A stretch of 64,000 bases of DNA from Streptococcus sp. S5 (lineage in GTDB: Bacteria; Bacillota; Bacilli; Lactobacillales; Streptococcaceae), in NCBI RefSeq assembly GCF_034134805.1, contig NZ_CP139419.1, positions 1,302,001 through 1,366,000 on the forward strand, read 5' to 3'. The notes beneath the pieces were generated by a model. The model saw nothing but the letters and a program-made list of their open reading frames with translations, searched no databases and was not told the origin of the DNA. Made by a program: the position numbers and the translations under genes. Below, piece by piece: positions 16,897-23,871 of the stretch. Positions within the stretch are counted from its first letter, which is position 1. Each line of letters begins with the position of its first letter.

Positions 16897-17556
16897 TTAC
16901 TCCGGCAATTCTACCTTCAAGCTCATATCCGTCGGTTGCAATACCTTCTGAACCGCTGCGAGGAAGGCTAAGCCGTTATCCGATGGAGAATATTGGAAGG
17001 TGATATGGACGATTTTCTTATCAAACTTATCGCCATATCTCTCCACATATTGCTTGCTTTCGAGGAAGTGAATGTAATTGTTAATTTTTTCCTGCAGAAT
17101 TTCCAGATGGACTGCTTCTATCTCTTCCTCCCAGCCAACTGGATCCACCAGAAGAAGCTCTAAATGATTATCAACTATACCAATAGCGTCAAGTTCGCTA
17201 GGTTCCAGTTCTGAAACAATGGCTTTGGTGACAATTTGTCTAAATTCCTCTGCTGTGAAAAGACAACGACTATTTTCAGGATTTTTCAAAATAAAGGAAG
17301 GATGATCTTCGATGAAGAGCTTATCGGATTCATCTTGTGTATATTGCTTTTTAGATTTCCAAAAACCATATTGTGCATAATTCATCAACTCTTTACCAGT
17401 ATGTTCTCCCGACATGTAACTGTCTGCAGCTTCTTTGGGGATTTCTCTAACCACTTCTGGGCAGGTAATATTAAAAGTTGGATAACGTAAAAAATACTTG
17501 TCACCGTCTTGACAGATTTCCAACATGTCTTTTTGACTTAAATAAATAGTTTCCAT
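16897..17556 (-). CDS. Immunity-like protein with DUF6572-like C-terminus
   Basis: This 219-aa protein has an N-terminal module (about 1-70: GDKYFLRYPTFN...KELMNYAQYGFW) similar to modules in the next two genes. Its C-terminal part (KIVHITFQYSPSDNGLAFLAAVQKVL) resembles DUF6572, a family I associate with polymorphic-toxin immunity clusters. There is no signal peptide, so it should be cytoplasmic. An AAGGTGAT ribosome site precedes the ATG. It is the last gene of the tRNA-Arg islet. The toxin partner is not identified. Confidence 0.55.
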   Translation of the reverse strand: METIYLSQKDMLEICQDGDKYFLRYPTFNITCPEVVREIPKEAADSYMSGEHTGKELMNYAQYGFWKSKKQYTQDESDKLFIEDHPSFILKNPENSRCLFTAEEFRQIVTKAIVSELEPSELDAIGIVDNHLELLLVDPVGWEEEIEAVHLEILQEKINNYIHFLESKQYVERYGDKFDKKIVHITFQYSPSDNGLAFLAAVQKVLQPTDMSLKVELPE

Positions 17557-17657
17557 TTTATCACCTTTACTATTTGATAATTATCTATTAGCTAAAAAGA
17601 GAAGCCAACTATTGAAACTTTATATGAAGTTTTTTGAATCTTTTATTTATCACTATT

Positions 17658-18086
17658 TTATATAGGCCAGTGCCCTGTTTCAGCATAAATCATTACTTCA
17701 TATGCTCCCCTAGAAGATTCAAATGCTTTATCCATCAGTTCTTTAGTAATAGGATAGCATACTTCTGGGCCCATAGCTCCTCCAACTTCTTTAAAGAAGC
17801 TAATTTCGTAATAACCATCTGTTTCATATACAACAAATCCGTCGCCTCTATGTACAATCGTATTGGAATGATTATAATCATCTAACTCATCTGCCTTTGG
17901 CCAACGATGATGTTCACAATAAAACATTACTTCTAAAGCATCTTTTTTTGATTTTGAAACACGTTTTGCTAATTCCTGGCTAATGGGAAAATTAAATACT
18001 TCTTTCCCTCTACTCCACAAAATCTGATAATCATTATTGTTTTTTAATACCGTACAATTTTTGTATTGTTGAATTTCTGTTGTCAT
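17658..18086 (-). CDS. Immunity-like protein with two copies of the shared module
   Basis: The 142-aa product appears to be an internal duplication. Residues about 8-65 end in EVMFYCEHHRWPKADEL, and about 75-140 end in EVMIYAETGHWPI. Each copy has a Y-x-I/V strand, a short helix with ISQEL or ITKEL, then S-x4-A-x-EVM. The neighbours at 16897 and 18102 carry single versions. Small, soluble, tandem genes of this kind are typical immunity proteins, but no activity can be read. Confidence 0.55.
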   Translation of the reverse strand: MTTEIQQYKNCTVLKNNNDYQILWSRGKEVFNFPISQELAKRVSKSKKDALEVMFYCEHHRWPKADELDDYNHSNTIVHRGDGFVVYETDGYYEISFFKEVGGAMGPEVCYPITKELMDKAFESSRGAYEVMIYAETGHWPI

Positions 18087-18101
18087 ACTATTTCTTTTTG
18101 T

Positions 18102-18524
18102 CTATTTCAATGGTGATACATAATCGTCTGGAAGTTTGCCTCTCCAGTCAATCCACATTTGTTCAGCAAGTGGAATTAATGCCTCAAGCTCTTCCTGAGT
18201 AAATAATTCCCAACTCTTAGGATTAGCTATTAAAGGAGTTAAGCCTTTTAATACAAATTGTTTCTCACTAGCCTTCTTTTCTTCTTCCGTCGGTGGCCAA
18301 GAATCGTGCTTAATCTTCCAAGATATTTCGAGTAGTGATCTCTCTCCACTATCTAATAGAGAGAATAATTCTTGGGGTAAATCATAGACTGCTAACCAAG
18401 AAGCCACAGTTCCCTCTTCTGAAACTAAAAAATATTTATCCTCATTTTTCCAGATGGATTTCCCATATCCTTCAACTTCTTCAAACTGGATAACATCTTC
18501 CCATTCTAGTTTTGTTGGTTTCAT
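18102..18524 (-). CDS. Immunity-like protein with one copy of the shared module
   Basis: This 140-aa soluble protein has the module DKYFLVSEEG...LPQELFSLLDSGERSLLEISWKIKHDSWPPTEEE (in two parts), then a C-terminal helix region (LFTQEELEALIPLAEQMWIDWRG). An AGGAG site precedes the ATG. It is 15 bases upstream of the paralogue at 17658-18086 in the same direction. The function is unknown; immunity is inferred from family style and context. Confidence 0.55.
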   Translation of the reverse strand: MKPTKLEWEDVIQFEEVEGYGKSIWKNEDKYFLVSEEGTVASWLAVYDLPQELFSLLDSGERSLLEISWKIKHDSWPPTEEEKKASEKQFVLKGLTPLIANPKSWELFTQEELEALIPLAEQMWIDWRGKLPDDYVSPLK

Positions 18525-18593
18525 TTGTATTCTCCTAGTGCAAGTTATTCTCTCAACCAGATTATCATAAAATCAGGCTTCTTTTTCTCTTCC

Positions 18594-19151
18594 TCAATAG
18601 GCGATGCCATCTTTTACCCATTTTCTAATTTCTAACTCCAAATTAAAATAGAAATATCTTCGACCAGATTTATCAAAACAATCCTCTTTAAGAGCCTCGC
18701 ATACAATTCTCAGTTTCTTCTTACTTATCTCAGAAATATATAGCATAGTAAATCCTGCAGGAGATTCAATTTGGTCGATTTTCTCACCTTCTAAATTATA
18801 AACCTCTAGTTCTGATGGAACGTCAAAATCGCTGGATGAGCGAAATATACTGAAGATACGCTGATATTTAGGGCTAAAGCGAAGATAATGTAAATGATGA
18901 AGACTAATCTGATGCTTCCCATTATGATTCCAATCTAGGGTTCCTTCTAGTAGATTTTGTTGCCCTAACAATTTTCCTTCTAAACTAAAGTAGAAAATGA
19001 TTTTGCTTACAAAGTTTTCTCCACTATAGACGATAACAATGTTATCATCTTTATTATATTCCGCATGAATGATATCTGGTTGTTCTATCTTTATTACGCA
19101 ACCATCCCACTCCCATATGACCATCCGTTCACCGTAAACGATTTTCATCAT
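18594..19151 (-). CDS. Hypothetical beta-rich protein of the tRNA-Arg islet
   Basis: This 185-aa protein is rich in predicted strands with repeated turns (FSLEGKLLGQQN, LEVYNLEGEKIDQIE), suggesting a small beta-propeller-like or beta-sandwich fold. I do not recognise the family. The start ATGATG overlaps the stop of the 84-aa gene by four bases, with AGGAGAAGG upstream, so the two are co-translated. Confidence 0.5.
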   Translation of the reverse strand: MMKIVYGERMVIWEWDGCVIKIEQPDIIHAEYNKDDNIVIVYSGENFVSKIIFYFSLEGKLLGQQNLLEGTLDWNHNGKHQISLHHLHYLRFSPKYQRIFSIFRSSSDFDVPSELEVYNLEGEKIDQIESPAGFTMLYISEISKKKLRIVCEALKEDCFDKSGRRYFYFNLELEIRKWVKDGIAY

Positions 19152-19402
19152 CCTTCTCCTACTCTAACTAAGATAAATTCGAGATGTATCGTTTGCTCAG
19201 TCATCATGGACTGCACTTCCTCGACAAGTTTATCTATCTCGTTCTGTGTGATACGAATGTGGTTGAATGCTGCCTCACAATTCTGTATACTTGGCCTATA
19301 TACAGTAAAATTTCCATCAATCAACAATTCTCCCTTTGCTTTTAAAACAATACCATTTTCATAATCAAAAGTGATGATAGACCTTGTACTAGAAATTTTC
19401 AT
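19148..19402 (-). CDS. Small protein resembling Imm74-type immunity proteins
   Basis: The 84-aa product reads MKISSTRSIITFDYENGIVL... GELLIDGNFTVYRPSI, then a short helix and a final strand. This strand pattern and the GEL-x-G-x-FxVY-x-S phrase resemble, from memory, the Imm74 immunity family. An AAGGAAG site precedes the ATG. It is the promoter-proximal gene of the islet, just left of the tRNA-Arg. The assignment is tentative. Confidence 0.5.
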   Translation of the reverse strand: MKISSTRSIITFDYENGIVLKAKGELLIDGNFTVYRPSIQNCEAAFNHIRITQNEIDKLVEEVQSMMTEQTIHLEFILVRVGEG

Positions 19403-19570
19403 TTTACTTCCTTTTCTTATATCCCTTTTAGACTAAACTTATAGAGCACTCATAATCTTCTTAATTTGGTATTCCAACATAATAGAATTACCTTAAAAAT
19501 CAATGTTACGTTTTCCACTATTATACCATACAAGAACTTTCCCCAAGATCCATCCTTGCATAAACCAACA

Positions 19571-19594
19571 AAAAAACACTGAAGATTCAGTGTT
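19571..19594 (-). terminator. Terminator of the rplS/tRNA-Arg transcript
   Basis: AACACTGAA-TC-TTCAGTGTT followed by a T-run on the minus strand lies immediately after the tRNA 3' end. Confidence 0.8.
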
Positions 19595-19621
19595 CTTTTC
19601 TATTTATGTCCCCTGCCGGAA
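19587..19621. repeat. tRNA-Arg 3' end and flank, putative att site (right)
   Basis: This is the right-hand copy of the duplicated sequence also found at 16715-16751. It includes TGTCCCCTGCCGGAAT, the 3' end of the intact tRNA-Arg. The segment between the copies is 2.9 kb and holds five immunity-like genes but no integrase. Confidence 0.66.
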
Positions 19622-19678
19622 TCGAACCAGCAACTACTCCTTAGGAGGGAGTTGTTATATCCATTGAACTAAGGGGAC
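19607..19678 (-). tRNA. tRNA-Arg (anticodon CCT)
   Basis: The minus strand folds as a 72-nt tRNA: acceptor GTCCCCT/AGGGGAC, anticodon stem ACTCC/GGAGT with loop CTCCTAA (anticodon CCT, reading AGG), T stem GCTGG/CCGGC with loop TTCGATT, and discriminator A at 19607. The 3' CCA is not encoded. It lies between rplS and a terminator. Confidence 0.93.
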
Positions 19679-19682
19679 CGAT

Positions 19683-19709
19683 AAAAAAAGAAGCGAGATC
19701 ACTCCCGCC
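19683..19709 (-). terminator. Terminator after rplS
   Basis: The minus strand has GCGGGAG-TGAT-CTCGCT followed by TCTTTTTTT, a short stem with a T-run 13 bases after the rplS stop. It overlaps the region just before the tRNA-Arg 5' end, so the tRNA may need its own promoter or depend on readthrough. Confidence 0.65.
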
Positions 19710-19721
19710 TCCTTGTTCGTC

Positions 19722-20069
19722 TTAACGACGGATTTCTTTAATACGAGCTGCTTTACCTTGCAATGCACGAAGGTAGTACAATTTCGCACGACGTACTTTA
19801 CCGTAACGTACAACTTCAATCTTTTCTACACGTGGAGTGTGTACTGGGAATGTACGTTCAACACCGACACCGTTAGAGATTTTACGAACAGTGTACATTT
19901 CAGTGTGTCCTTGACCTTTACGAGCGATAACAACGCCTTCAAAGATCTGGATACGTTCACGAGATCCTTCGACAACTTTCGCGTGTACACGAACAGTGTC
20001 ACCAGGACGGAATGCAGGGATATCAGTACGAAGTTGACCTTCAGTCAAGCTTTGGATTAATGGATTCAT
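19722..20069 (-). CDS. rplS: Large ribosomal subunit protein bL19
   Basis: The 115-aa protein matches bL19 over its length ([63 protein letters not shown]). It sits at the 30S-50S interface. The 120-bp leader contains a GAGGGA-CC-TCCCTC-type hairpin (about 20094-20109) that could be part of an autoregulatory leader, as known for bL19 genes in Firmicutes; that role is inferred. Confidence 0.97.
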   Translation of the reverse strand: MNPLIQSLTEGQLRTDIPAFRPGDTVRVHAKVVEGSRERIQIFEGVVIARKGQGHTEMYTVRKISNGVGVERTFPVHTPRVEKIEVVRYGKVRRAKLYYLRALQGKAARIKEIRR

Positions 20070-20192
20070 TTTATTCTCCTATCTTCGTCAATCTTGAGGG
20101 ACCTCCCTCAGCGGATAAACTGTATTTTTGTGCTTCCATTACGCACAGAAACTATCATATCAGATAATTTCAGGTTTGTAAAGCTCTTTTCT

Positions 20193-21410
20193 CTACTTTT
20201 TCGCAACTTTTTGTCCGGAATAAATGCTCCACTCTTTTGGTAGGCAATAGGCGATGGCGCAAGCAATGACAAAGAATGGCAGGTTGGCATAGCCAAAGAC
20301 TTCTCCTCCGATCAAGATCGGTGCGAGCAAGGTCGTCGTCGCACTGCCAAAGACACTGGCATATCCGATAGCAGCCACGACTAAGACTGGAAGACCTAGC
20401 ATAGGAGCAAGGAAGACTCCAAGCGTAGCTCCGATCGCAAAGAGCGGGGTCACTTCTCCCCCTTGGTATCCAGCAGAGATGGTCACTACGGTAAAGAGGA
20501 GCTTCAAGATCCAGTCATAACTCTGCGCACTGCCCTGATGAAAAGCCATATCAATCAGATTGGTTCCAAGACCACTGTATGTTCCGACCTTGGTCAGCTG
20601 GAGGGTTAAGAGGACCAAACTAAGTCCAGCCCCTATAAGCGCAATCCGGATATAAGGATTAGGTAAGACTTGAGCGACTGTTTTCTTCAACCATGAAAGG
20701 CTAACAGCAAAGAGTTTCCCAGCGAGACCAAAAGCTAGGCCAAGAAGGGCAACTTTGATCAAGGTCTCTGGTGTCCAGCTCAGCGTTTCTTTTAGTGGCA
20801 CAGCAAATTTCTCCAAGCCAAGGGCATGAGAGGTGAAGCTAGCCACGATTGAGGCAATGAGCGCTGGATAGAGAGCCATCAACTGCAACTCCCCAACTGT
20901 CAAGACTTCAAGAGCAAAGAAGGTTGCTGCCAGTGGCGTCTGAAAGAGACCCGCAAAACCGGCTGCCATCCCGGTCATGAGAAAGATACGCGAAGCATCT
21001 GGAATCTTGATATGACGCGCAAAACGATGCGAAAGGGTCGCTCCGATCTGGACCGCTACGCCTTCCCGACCGACCGAACCACCAAAGAGGTGGCTCATCC
21101 AGGTCGTCAGCATGATCAAAGGTACCAAGACCAAGGGGATTCTCTCCTCACGCGCGTGTCCGACATCAAAGATGAGGCCCATCCCTTTTGAAGCCTTGCC
21201 ACCAAAACGTTTATAAAGATAAACGATGACAAGCCCCGCTAAGGCTAGAAAAAGAATCAAAGGCCAATGCTGGCTACGGAAATCTCCTATCAAGAGAAGA
21301 CCTTGACCAAAAATCATGTCAATGGCACCGACCAAGAGACCAATGAATAGCGCCATCCCTGTTAGGACCACATACTGTTGTGCTTTTTGCTTGATCGATA
21401 GACTAGTCAC
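20193..21410 (-). CDS. ClC-family transporter, fluoride/proton antiporter type (CLC-F-like)
   Basis: This is a 405-aa polytopic protein with GGSVGREGVAVQIGATL (about residues 109-125), where the Glu is the gating residue and GREGVAVQ resembles the CLC-F subgroup. Other landmarks are MAAGFAGLFQTPLAATFFALEVL and YQGGEVTPLFAIGATLG. CLC-F proteins export fluoride in exchange for protons in several oral streptococci, so fluoride resistance is a fair inference. It follows the chorismate mutase gene with an 8-bp overlap. Confidence 0.82.
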   Translation of the reverse strand: MTSLSIKQKAQQYVVLTGMALFIGLLVGAIDMIFGQGLLLIGDFRSQHWPLILFLALAGLVIVYLYKRFGGKASKGMGLIFDVGHAREERIPLVLVPLIMLTTWMSHLFGGSVGREGVAVQIGATLSHRFARHIKIPDASRIFLMTGMAAGFAGLFQTPLAATFFALEVLTVGELQLMALYPALIASIVASFTSHALGLEKFAVPLKETLSWTPETLIKVALLGLAFGLAGKLFAVSLSWLKKTVAQVLPNPYIRIALIGAGLSLVLLTLQLTKVGTYSGLGTNLIDMAFHQGSAQSYDWILKLLFTVVTISAGYQGGEVTPLFAIGATLGVFLAPMLGLPVLVVAAIGYASVFGSATTTLLAPILIGGEVFGYANLPFFVIACAIAYCLPKEWSIYSGQKVAKK

Positions 21411-21675
21411 GCGCCCTCACCTCCTCTTGATAGTCTCTCGAGCGCTTCATCATATCTTGAAACTGAGCTTGAATGGTCGCACGATACTGTTCATCCGTCA
21501 CGAGAGAGCCGACTTTCTCAAGTACCTCTCTTTCCCTTCCTTGATCGAGCACAGGTAAGCGCTGCTGCTCCTTATATTTTACAATCTGACCGACACAGAC
21601 CATCCGTCTTTCCAGCAAGGCTACAAGCTCTTGATCGATCTGGTCAATGTCCTTACGAATCTGATCTAAATCCAT
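21403..21675 (-). CDS. Chorismate mutase (AroQ fold, stand-alone)
   Basis: This 90-aa all-helical protein (MDLDQIRKDIDQIDQELVALLERRM...KYKEQQRLPVLDQGREREVLEKV) has the CM type-2 pattern with the conserved Arg, Lys, Asp and Glu active-site positions. It makes prephenate, which TyrA and PheA, encoded at 54.8-59.2 kb, consume. The start at 21675 has a GAGGAG site; a longer ORF from 21738 overlaps the flavodoxin stop and was rejected. Confidence 0.9.
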   Translation of the reverse strand: MDLDQIRKDIDQIDQELVALLERRMVCVGQIVKYKEQQRLPVLDQGREREVLEKVGSLVTDEQYRATIQAQFQDMMKRSRDYQEEVRARD

Positions 21676-21737
21676 GTGTCTCCTCTTTTTTTGGATATAA
21701 ATCGAGGCTGTAATCCATCGATCCATCCTCTTAGTCA

Positions 21738-22181
21738 TTAATTTGCTTTTGCTACAAGTTCTTCTGCAAAGGCTTCTAATTTTTCGATGTCTTCGTCTTC
21801 TGCAGACAAATCAACTTTGACACACTCAGAACCTTTTTCAGCACCAGTCGCAGCGAAGCAACGGTCGAAATCATCAACTGCTTTACAGAATTCATCGTAG
21901 AAGGTATCACCTGATCCTACCACACCGTAAAGTTTGCCTTTGAGATCAAGGCCAGCCAAATCTTCGTAGAAATCTTGGATCTCATCTGGAAGCTCTCCAT
22001 CACCGTATGTATAAGTCGCTACCACTGCGATATCTGCTTCAAGGAAGTCCTCCGCATCCACAGTTGTACACTCATCCACATCTACTTCGACACCAAGATC
22101 ACGGAATTTGTCCGCTACGATATCAGCAATTTCTTCAGTATTTCCAGTCATACTAGCAAAAACAATCTTCGCTACAGTCAT
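21738..22181 (-). CDS. Flavodoxin
   Basis: The 147-aa protein begins MTVAKIVFASMTGNTEEIAD, with the FMN phosphate-binding SMTGNTE loop, then TYTYGDGELPDE and VVGSGDTFYDEFCKAVDDF, the two other FMN loops. It is a short-chain electron carrier. A GGGAGGAAATT site precedes the ATG at 22181; an upstream ATG at 22271 was rejected. In related genomes I recall pde2 directly upstream; here a 4-kb LXG locus separates the two. Confidence 0.95.
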   Translation of the reverse strand: MTVAKIVFASMTGNTEEIADIVADKFRDLGVEVDVDECTTVDAEDFLEADIAVVATYTYGDGELPDEIQDFYEDLAGLDLKGKLYGVVGSGDTFYDEFCKAVDDFDRCFAATGAEKGSECVKVDLSAEDEDIEKLEAFAEELVAKAN

Positions 22182-22297
22182 AATTTCCTCCCAAAAGCTA
22201 TTTCCCGTATTATACCACTTTTTCAAGCATTTTGCACGAAACCTTTCCCGATAAGCTGAAAGAAGGGACACGTTTCAAGAATTTGGACCGATTCAAC

Positions 22298-22333
22298 CTA
22301 ATCACCCTCATTTTCTTCTTGAATTGCTTTAAT
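22298..22333 (-). pseudogene. 3'-end remnant of an LXG-locus immunity gene
   Basis: The minus strand encodes IKAIQEENEGD and a stop. This nearly repeats the last residues of the immunity candidate at 23140-23871 (IKEIQEENEGD), and the nucleotide match extends for about 40 bp. No start or upstream part remains. It suggests that a third immunity paralogue was lost by recombination at this boundary. Confidence 0.65.
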
Positions 22334-22343
22334 AGTTCAATTA

Positions 22344-23051
22344 TTATCTGTTTTCCTTCTCCAACTCGTACTCCTCTTTAATATCTTTAATACGCTGGAT
22401 TTCTTCATCTAGTTTTTTATTAAATTCAGATTCAGTCTTATATGGATATGAAAAACGGCTCCAGGTATACCACTTCAACCCATCTTTCCCTTTAAAATAC
22501 CATTCAAGTTTGATCGGTAAATAATCTTGATTATAGGTGATCCGAACTTTGGAAAATTGATTCTTTTCATTTAAAACTTTGGCTTCAAAATCAGGTGTCT
22601 TCCCTTCCTTCACTAGAGATTTAGTAATCAACGATTTCGGATCTCGCTCAATAACAAAGTTTGATTTTTCGATCTCTTCTCTCGAAACTTTTAAGTTCAA
22701 AATTGCGGAAGTAATATTTCGGTATAAGTCTCTATGATACCTATCGGATGGTTTTTCGTCCGAATAACTGCCATATTTTTTCCCATTTTTTACTACTACT
22801 TGAGTTTTACTATAAGAATTATTGCTCCTCAAGTCATAGCCATTCTCAAAATAAGATCGATATAAATTTTCATCGCCCGAATCATCCACAACAATAAACC
22901 GCTGTTGTTCTAATATCGATTTTGAATTTTCTTGAATCTTGCCTCTGCGGAATGCAATGAAAACACCAGCAACAACTACTAGAGACAAAGCAACTAGAAA
23001 GACTTTCGAACTGAATCCTCTCTGTTTAATTTCTTTCATCATATCCATCAC
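22344..23051 (-). CDS. Membrane-anchored immunity candidate (TipC-like), paralogue 2
   Basis: This 235-aa protein has an N-terminal transmembrane segment (KVFLVALSLVVVAGVFIAF) and a presumed extracellular domain. Its C-terminus (LPIKLEWYFKGKDGLKWYTW...SEFNKKLDEEIQRIKDI) closely parallels the next gene upstream and resembles, from memory, the TipC family that neutralises the LXG toxin TelC outside the membrane. The ATG used may be any of several Met codons near 23051-23039. It follows a terminator hairpin at 23095-23125. Confidence 0.68.
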   Translation of the reverse strand: MMDMMKEIKQRGFSSKVFLVALSLVVVAGVFIAFRRGKIQENSKSILEQQRFIVVDDSGDENLYRSYFENGYDLRSNNSYSKTQVVVKNGKKYGSYSDEKPSDRYHRDLYRNITSAILNLKVSREEIEKSNFVIERDPKSLITKSLVKEGKTPDFEAKVLNEKNQFSKVRITYNQDYLPIKLEWYFKGKDGLKWYTWSRFSYPYKTESEFNKKLDEEIQRIKDIKEEYELEKENR

Positions 23052-23094
23052 ATTCTAGCAAAATATACATCCAAAGTGAAGTGTTAAACTATTC

Positions 23095-23125
23095 AAAAAG
23101 CTGAGACATATGTAAGCTCAGCTTT
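23095..23125 (-). terminator. Terminator between the two immunity candidates
   Basis: AAAGCTGAG and CTCAGCTTT arms are followed by TTTGAATAG on the minus strand. It lies between the two paralogous genes and could reduce expression of the distal one. Confidence 0.65.
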
Positions 23126-23139
23126 ATCTCAAAACTAGG

Positions 23140-23871
23140 TTAATCTCCCTCATTTTCCTCTTGAATTTCTTTAATATTTTCAATTTCTTCATCCAGCTTT
23201 TTATCAAAATCAGACTTATTTTTGAAGGGATACGAATAGGTGCGCCAAGTGTACCATTTTAGTCCTTCTTCACCCTTATAGTACCACTCAATTTTTGTTG
23301 GTAGAAATTCTTTGTTGTAGGTGATACGGACTTTGGAAAACTGACTATCCTTGATAGAATATCTACCTTCAAATTCAGGCGGATGTTTTTCTTCTAATAA
23401 TTTTTTATTGATGAATGAATCAGTTGAACGAGTGATTTGATAGTTGGAATCTTTTATATCTTTAATATTAATTTGGTGATTTAAAAGTGCTGAAGTGAGC
23501 TCAATATCCAAAGCTCTTTTATAATACTCCGCAGCACTATATTCCTGACTACCACCATACAATTTATTATTTTTTATTGCAGCTCCATGGTAATAAAAAA
23601 AATCTTTTTCTTTTAAATCAAAACCTGCACTGATTGATAATTTTTTATCATTATCTGAAATACTTTGAGTCTCAATATAACGTTTATTTATTAATATTGA
23701 ATGAGTATCACTTATGCTCTTTGATGTACTCAGGGCTACGAGTATACTTATTATACCCGCGATCGCTAGGCTTAATGCCACTAGCATAACTTTTATATTT
23801 ATTATACTCTTCCATTTTTTCTTTTTCTGACATTCCTTTTGTATTACGTTGCCATGCTTCATAGTCTTCAT
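23140..23871 (-). CDS. Membrane-anchored immunity candidate (TipC-like), paralogue 1
   Basis: The 243-aa product has a basic N-terminus, one transmembrane segment (VMLVALSLAIAGIISILVAL, about 28-47) and an outer domain ending LPTKIEWYYKGEEGLKWYTW...DFDKKLDEEIENIKEIQ. It is a clear paralogue of the next gene. The ATG at 23871 has a perfect AAAGGAGGAGG ribosome site even though this lies inside the toxin gene, giving a 164-nt out-of-frame overlap. A later Met at 23787 is possible but lacks a close ribosome site. Immunity is inferred from position and topology. Confidence 0.68.
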   Translation of the reverse strand: MKTMKHGNVIQKECQKKKKWKSIINIKVMLVALSLAIAGIISILVALSTSKSISDTHSILINKRYIETQSISDNDKKLSISAGFDLKEKDFFYYHGAAIKNNKLYGGSQEYSAAEYYKRALDIELTSALLNHQINIKDIKDSNYQITRSTDSFINKKLLEEKHPPEFEGRYSIKDSQFSKVRITYNKEFLPTKIEWYYKGEEGLKWYTWRTYSYPFKNKSDFDKKLDEEIENIKEIQEENEGD

